From Kalmanozyma brasiliensis GHG001 (lineage: Eukaryota; Basidiomycota; Ustilaginomycetes; Ustilaginales): DNA of 64,000 nt. This document shows positions 60,701 to 64,000 of the stretch, piece by piece. How positions within the stretch are numbered: position 1 is the first letter of the stretch; each line of letters starts with the position of its first letter. Both the position numbers and the translations under genes were made by a program. The notes under the pieces were generated by a model. It had not been told where the DNA came from, did not search any database, and saw nothing but the letters and a program-made list of their open reading frames with translations. The stretch covers positions 930,001 to 994,000 of the forward strand of contig NW_015961948.1 of the NCBI RefSeq assembly GCF_000497045.1, in the 5' to 3' direction.

Positions 60701-61573
60701 GGTTGCTATTGTGCCGAGCGCGAATGATACCTTTGCTTGAGCGGCGCCGGCTCCAATGATCTGGAAGTCGACCTGAGCGCCGTCGCAGGAGCCACGAGCC
60801 AGTCGAGCTGAAGCACTGTCATCGTCGAAGGCTGGCAGGATCACGAGGATTTCGCTGTTGCTAGACTGAGCTAGCTCGAGAACAATGAGATTGGAGCCAT
60901 AGTCCGGCGAGACTTCTGTGAGCGACCGGAAGCGTCTCGAGGTGCACCACGTCGACTTTGTCCTTTCGATGACCAGACCGGACTGGACGCTGCTTGCGTT
61001 GATGCTGAAAGCAATGTTGCTGGGGGCTGTTCGGCGCGATGGCACAAGGCTAGCCACTTTGATAGTCTCGTCAGCATCGAGAGGCGAGTTGCTGCCTCTG
61101 CGAAGCTGGAATTCGGTGCCTAGATGAGGTTCAATCAGTTGCTGGATTGTTGAGCCAGCCGTGTGCGCAGAAGGGAGGTAGATCTGACCATCGTTGGGCG
61201 GCGAACCGAGCCAATCGATCTTGCCATCGGGATGCACAATGCGATAGGTGAATCCAAAAGCTCCATCGGCAGCGTCTTTGGAGCACTGGACTGTTGCAGC
61301 AAATGCGAAGCCGCTCTTGCGGCCAGCCGAGGCCTTAAGAGGGCGAAGCGGAATGGCTTTCCAGGCGGTGGTGCGAGAAGCGGAAGCATGGTCAAGATTG
61401 GAAATGGGCAAGTCGGTCCATAGCTCGAGAGCAGCTTCGCCGTTGGCCAATGAGGCAGCAAAGTCGTCCGCTGGATAGTGGGCTGCAAAGGTGAGTCCGT
61501 CATCGCATGCCTGCGATTGAGGCACAGTGCGCGACGAATCGAGCGCTGGTTGGAAGAATGGTGCTGCCTGCAT
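57770..61573 (-). CDS. GH36 raffinose-synthase/seed-imbibition-like protein with extra membrane segments
   Basis: The first ATG of the open frame is at 61573, giving 1267 residues. The frame extends upstream to a GTG at 61681 without an ATG, so a short 5' exon cannot be excluded. The catalytic barrel carries the raffinose synthase/Sip1 motifs LLIDDGWQD (about 460), FVKVDAQAEWEW (about 593; the Asp is the expected nucleophile) and CTDDFFP (about 674, expected acid/base). Relatives act on alpha-galactosides as synthases, transferases or alkaline alpha-galactosidases; the exact substrate is unknown. After the barrel there are two hydrophobic segments (about 998-1020, AVILSLALINGLFALL, and 1051-1068, LFVFGLLVLASWTLTL) and a Ser-rich insert, absent from plant enzymes of about 750-800 residues. 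The enzyme therefore looks membrane-associated. Confidence 0.82.
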   Translation of the reverse strand: MQAAPFFQPALDSSRTVPQSQACDDGLTFAAHYPADDFAASLANGEAALELWTDLPISNLDHASASRTTAWKAIPLRPLKASAGRKSGFAFAATVQCSKDAADGAFGFTYRIVHPDGKIDWLGSPPNDGQIYLPSAHTAGSTIQQLIEPHLGTEFQLRRGSNSPLDADETIKVASLVPSRRTAPSNIAFSINASSVQSGLVIERTKSTWCTSRRFRSLTEVSPDYGSNLIVLELAQSSNSEILVILPAFDDDSASARLARGSCDGAQVDFQIIGAGAAQAKVSFALGTIATLKETIAACRSNAVKSLRTSIHEPLGLSWSAKKLLDSDSSLALDDMIPTIPYDYDEYDYTDTSFYSDSTIVDGSQQGLSRASSMIIPGTDSENLTQEDRDGDASTVNGDRTCQAEAPSSPPKPRAGLGFCTWEAMQNEQRLPYLSEVVAALEAAETRLGQGSIVSLLIDDGWQDVVHGAEDRGRLNSFDMNPAMFDLEDTHHTSQSDESVISSVLARYTSYIRARFPAIRSIGCWMTLAGYWDGIHPEGPIAAGLSAPLRHARVQDPYRHVARDWFVQSSELDMHLFWDRAFHTLRQSGVDFVKVDAQAEWEWMQDETTSEAFGSHTRTLRAAALGKAAFEAMEGAATRYFGAGNGVIHCMAFTSNLTNTLKTLPNQGMTIRCTDDFFPRIPEAHRHHLSHNVYNSLLLPEHSCDADMLSHCSQQGLSSESTVEGPDHTGYHASFRAFTDAGLWISDKADAPQHPSMRALVSPQTLSGDGARVCVQARGSLLHDAVFDDLVGDGPGPALKMTVQHEITSCATLGLWNLRGGDAATFDVLDVKQMLNKQGNVDQVSSLLYSQYAVRSFRSGKISLLSNEPSHDGQTNRLLNVSLAAGSWEVLTISPLLTTMIEGVRVAVLGSTEHFMTPGGVHAVSVVASYPDKESRRRSYLSHTRKPSHHRRRSTRSISSESASLLTAAAAANKDERALTKSSADKLMQRSDPAAQAVILSLALINGLFALLQSTMTGVVPGSRKGKGSIVPRKTAGVDVVDTVIGMLDKLQTLFVFGLLVLASWTLTLPEASSKRKSWLPFLDTKQIRATEESERLRPDDKTLRRVRLRPADAVATLKRCLESRTMMPLRQVPISMADPQPNAAPSAPLPLSPLPETPLTASVATTPDVVVSMLIDMAVKMSFLVLCSSRESIKTCRIERTRYDCASTPWIKIEEVELEEGSSTQDGSKAFRVEVDLKAWKQNQDETYVQTLSAPVSLSLRISSPI

Positions 61574-63202
61574 CGTAGATAGAGAGGAGGAGAAGGAAGC
61601 GGACGGGACTGTCCAGGGAGAGCCACGGACGGCTGATAGGGATGGCGTTGAAGAGGAGGGAAGCGCAGCGATGCGGGACACGCCTTCAATCTCGCCTGAG
61701 CTTTATACTGAAGTACTCAGAGCGCGGGGAGAGTGCGGGGCAAGCAACACTGAGACACGTTTAGGGTTCGAAAGGATGACTGAGACAGACGATCGATTGT
61801 CGTTCGGCAGCCGAGAGGAGTGGTGAACAATCGCTGCCAACAACAAGCAGGAATGATGGCGGAAGAGACAGCGAGCTACACAAGCAAAAGGTGCTCGGAG
61901 ATGCCGCGATCGAGATAACGTGACAGTCGGATCGAAGCGACAATGGCAGGGCGAGTTACTGGACAAGGAGCGCTAAGCTGACTGTGTGGCTTGCCATCGG
62001 CGACAGCTCAAAAGGCTGTCACTTTCCTCCTCATGACCCTTCTCCGTGGGACGATCAGAAGAAGCATGAAAGATCAAGTTTGATACTGCAAGTCCATGCA
62101 GACGCACATGACAGATAGGATATGCAGCCTCCAATTTATTCTCCTCTGACGCGCCCGTGATGGGAGGAAAACAAACACTGAGACAGCGGACCCTTGGTTC
62201 AACTCAAGACCGGAAGGGTCATTCCATGGAATGGATTGCCAGCAAGCCACAACGGAAAGGTCGATGTTCGTTTGTCCTTTCCTTCCTTTCCGTTCGACTC
62301 GCTATGCAAGGGGAACAAGCTCAACGAGGGGAGCTCGCAGAGAGCCGTTCCGACGTCGGAGGTCGGTGTTGAGAGCTGCAAGCTGCACTCGTCGATGAGT
62401 TCAACACACGTGGGGCGAGCTGCAGCTCGTCGTCTGAATTGATGCAGCGGCAGGCGATCCAGCTTAGCCCGCCTTGTTGCTGTGCCTGACCTCTGTGCCT
62501 CACTATGCTCGCTCCTCTGCATCTGCCCTCCTCGCTCCAGCGATGCGACGATCGCAGCCTCGGCGTCTGCACCGGTCGAATCGGTGGTAACTATTTGATC
62601 AATTGATGTATAAACGTTCTGGCTCGCACCCACGATGCCATCTTCAGCGCGACACCTCTCTGGCCAAGTCCTAGTCGGATGAGAATGTTCTATGGGCGAA
62701 CAGGCTGGCGATCAGTGGACAGAGAGAGTAGATTGGTGCATCATGGCGGCTAGCAGAAGCGAGGCCAACAACAACACGCCCACCTTTGGCGTGCTTGGCG
62801 CGTAAAATTGCACGCGAGCGTCTCTGACGCGCTCGCTCGCTCCCATGAACCTGCAAGCCCGAGGCGGGGCTCCAATTCCAGATCAGTCCATCTGCAGGCA
62901 CTGTGGCCTCGTTCGCCGTTTGACGTCAATCGCTTGACCTGTGTCCAGCCATCTTTCACCTGAGATCCGACCTTGTTCGTGTTCCCATGGAAGCTCTTAC
63001 CCGAGTCGAAGGACAGGACAATGGGATCATGGTTGAGCAGCCAAGTCACGAGGACAAAGACGGCAGCCTTGGGTTGGTGTCTGCTCATCTTCGACTCGGT
63101 CTTCTACACACTCGGGTCTTGTCTTGGTTGATGTATGGAAGGCTCTCTATTGAAAATGGCAATGAGCCAGCTAGGCTCGGTGAGAAGTTCAGGACGTCAG
63201 CC
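61574..63202. other. Intergenic: GH36-like promoter and downstream flank of the partial Ser-rich gene
   Basis: These 1.6 kb have no gene I can support. A 144-codon minus-strand ORF at 62199-62633 has no recognisable features. The stretch 62253-62292 is CT-rich. Confidence 0.45.
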
Positions 63203-64000
63203 CTAGGTCTGCTTGTTGCGACCGAATCCAAAGGTCTTGCTCAACGTCCGCGTCGACAAGCTCGGCTTGCGTGTGGGTTGGTGTCCTGCTTCCACCGTGC
63301 CTCCGCTCATGTCAGCGCCGTTGGCCAACTGCTGCACGGAGTTGCGCTTCGACTGTGCTGCCGACGATGAAGATGAGGAAGAAAACAGGTTCGACAGCAT
63401 ACCTTCCCTTTTCTCGCCCTTCTCTGCCGTTGGCGACAAGGGCATATAGCTCGAAGACGCTCGCCGGGCCGTCTTGGTCTGCGACTTTTGGTTCTTGGAC
63501 GACAGCAACCTTTCCAGAGGCGCAAAGCCGCTGCCGGTCGACGTCTCGCGCTGATGTGGTGCGTTCGATGATGTATGAGAGGTAGCACTTGCTTCCATGG
63601 CCGACGGCGTCACTGCGGCATGATGTGCATCTTCCGGTTCAGCTGTAAGATGGCCCCCGTGAGCCATGCCTGATCGGCCATTTGAATCGGGTGGTGCTTC
63701 GGACAAAGCGTTCGGGGAAGGGAAGCCCTCGGAAGCGGCACGAGCACGCCGGTTCATTGCGCCTCGCATAAAATTCTGCTCGCGAGCATCACGGTTGGCG
63801 GCAGCATCCCCTTGGTTCAAGAGCATTCGGCCGTACTTGGACTCGCTGGGCGAATCGGTTGTAGCGCGGCTCACGCTCGCATCCGTGGTCGACGCTGGCG
63901 TGGTTTCCATCGTCGAGAAGCCATTGTGGGCTAACGGCGCAGTGTGCTCAGTCGCCGGAGTTGCTGCGAACGACGTGACTAAGGACGTGCCGCGGGAGGC
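63203..64000 (-). CDS. Unknown Ser-rich protein, C-terminal part, 5' end outside window
   Basis: The minus-strand frame is open from the stop at 63203 to the right edge at 64000. It continues upstream of an internal ATG at 63910 with an uninterrupted coding-like sequence, so the gene probably starts beyond the window (265 residues visible). The protein is rich in Ser, Ala and Thr with scattered basic clusters (RGAMNRRARAAS, KTARRASSSY, QPTRKPSLSTRTLSKTFGFG) that look like basophilic kinase sites. There is no domain I recognise; a low-complexity regulatory tail of a larger protein is likely. Coding status rests on frame openness and composition only. Confidence 0.55.
   Translation of the reverse strand, partial: ASRGTSLVTSFAATPATEHTAPLAHNGFSTMETTPASTTDASVSRATTDSPSESKYGRMLLNQGDAAANRDAREQNFMRGAMNRRARAASEGFPSPNALSEAPPDSNGRSGMAHGGHLTAEPEDAHHAAVTPSAMEASATSHTSSNAPHQRETSTGSGFAPLERLLSSKNQKSQTKTARRASSSYMPLSPTAEKGEKREGMLSNLFSSSSSSSAAQSKRNSVQQLANGADMSGGTVEAGHQPTRKPSLSTRTLSKTFGFGRNKQT

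Noticed and set aside
61574..61681. 36-codon N-terminal extension of the GH36-like protein
   Set aside because: The open frame starts with GTG right after a stop and has no ATG. A spliced upstream exon is possible, but no clear donor/acceptor pair was found.
62199..62633. 144-codon minus-strand ORF before the partial Ser-rich gene
   Set aside because: No recognisable features, no supporting leader context and no conserved-looking segment.

Overview
The window looks like a nuclear chromosome segment of a smut fungus (Basidiomycota, Ustilaginomycotina, probably Ustilaginaceae). The reasons are: compact spacing, GC-rich third positions, very long mostly intron-free reading frames with Ser/Ala-rich disordered arms, a few short GTAAGT/GTGAGT...CAG introns with CTGAC/CTAAC branch-like sites, pyrimidine-rich leaders before start codons, a fungal proton-pump-type rhodopsin, a DASH-complex subunit and a P5A ATPase. 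The genus assignment is inference; no species marker was seen. No transposon, CRISPR array, rRNA or convincing tRNA was found.

Layout. 1-5.7 kb: 3' part of an ecdysoneless-like gene, convergent with an ankyrin plus DIL-domain protein. 5.7-15.2 kb: a Golgi-type multi-pass UPF0658 protein, a 1394-residue MIT-domain protein, and a SUR7/PalI-family membrane protein that needs a 31-nt first coding exon. 17.7-22 kb: a CorA/Mnr2-like Mg2+ transporter, convergent with an mARC-like MOSC protein. 22.4-26.2 kb: a short-chain acyl-CoA synthetase whose spliced C-terminus runs in frame into a medium-chain dehydrogenase/reductase (MDR) ending in the peroxisomal signal SKL. 26.2-28.8 kb: PRP31 and a small unknown gene, divergent. 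29.9-39.1 kb: MCM6, a neutral ceramidase, the succinyl-CoA ligase beta subunit and RRP15. 40-46 kb: a PX-PH phospholipase D convergent with a PEX4-like E2. 47.7-48.7 kb: a two-exon microbial rhodopsin. 49.4-54.1 kb: SPF1-type P5A ATPase divergent from a tiny three-exon DAD4. 55.9-61.6 kb: a Dal5-family MFS transporter convergent with a GH36/raffinose-synthase-like protein. 63.2-64 kb: the 3' end of an unknown Ser-rich protein running off the right edge.

Most genes are housekeeping and do not form a pathway cluster. Functional themes recur: peroxisome (PTS1-tagged acyl-CoA synthetase/MDR and PEX4), membrane lipids and trafficking (ceramidase, phospholipase D, DIL, MIT, SUR7, SPF1), and chromosome or RNA machinery (MCM6, DAD4, PRP31, RRP15).

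The most interesting item is 22442-26160. A 13-nt micro-exon decides whether the synthetase stops as a short untargeted enzyme or continues through a linker into a PTS1-bearing MDR reductase. That arrangement resembles bacterial propionyl-CoA synthase without its hydratase domain. Whether the mature product is a fusion, a set of splice isoforms, or two overlapping genes cannot be decided from sequence alone.
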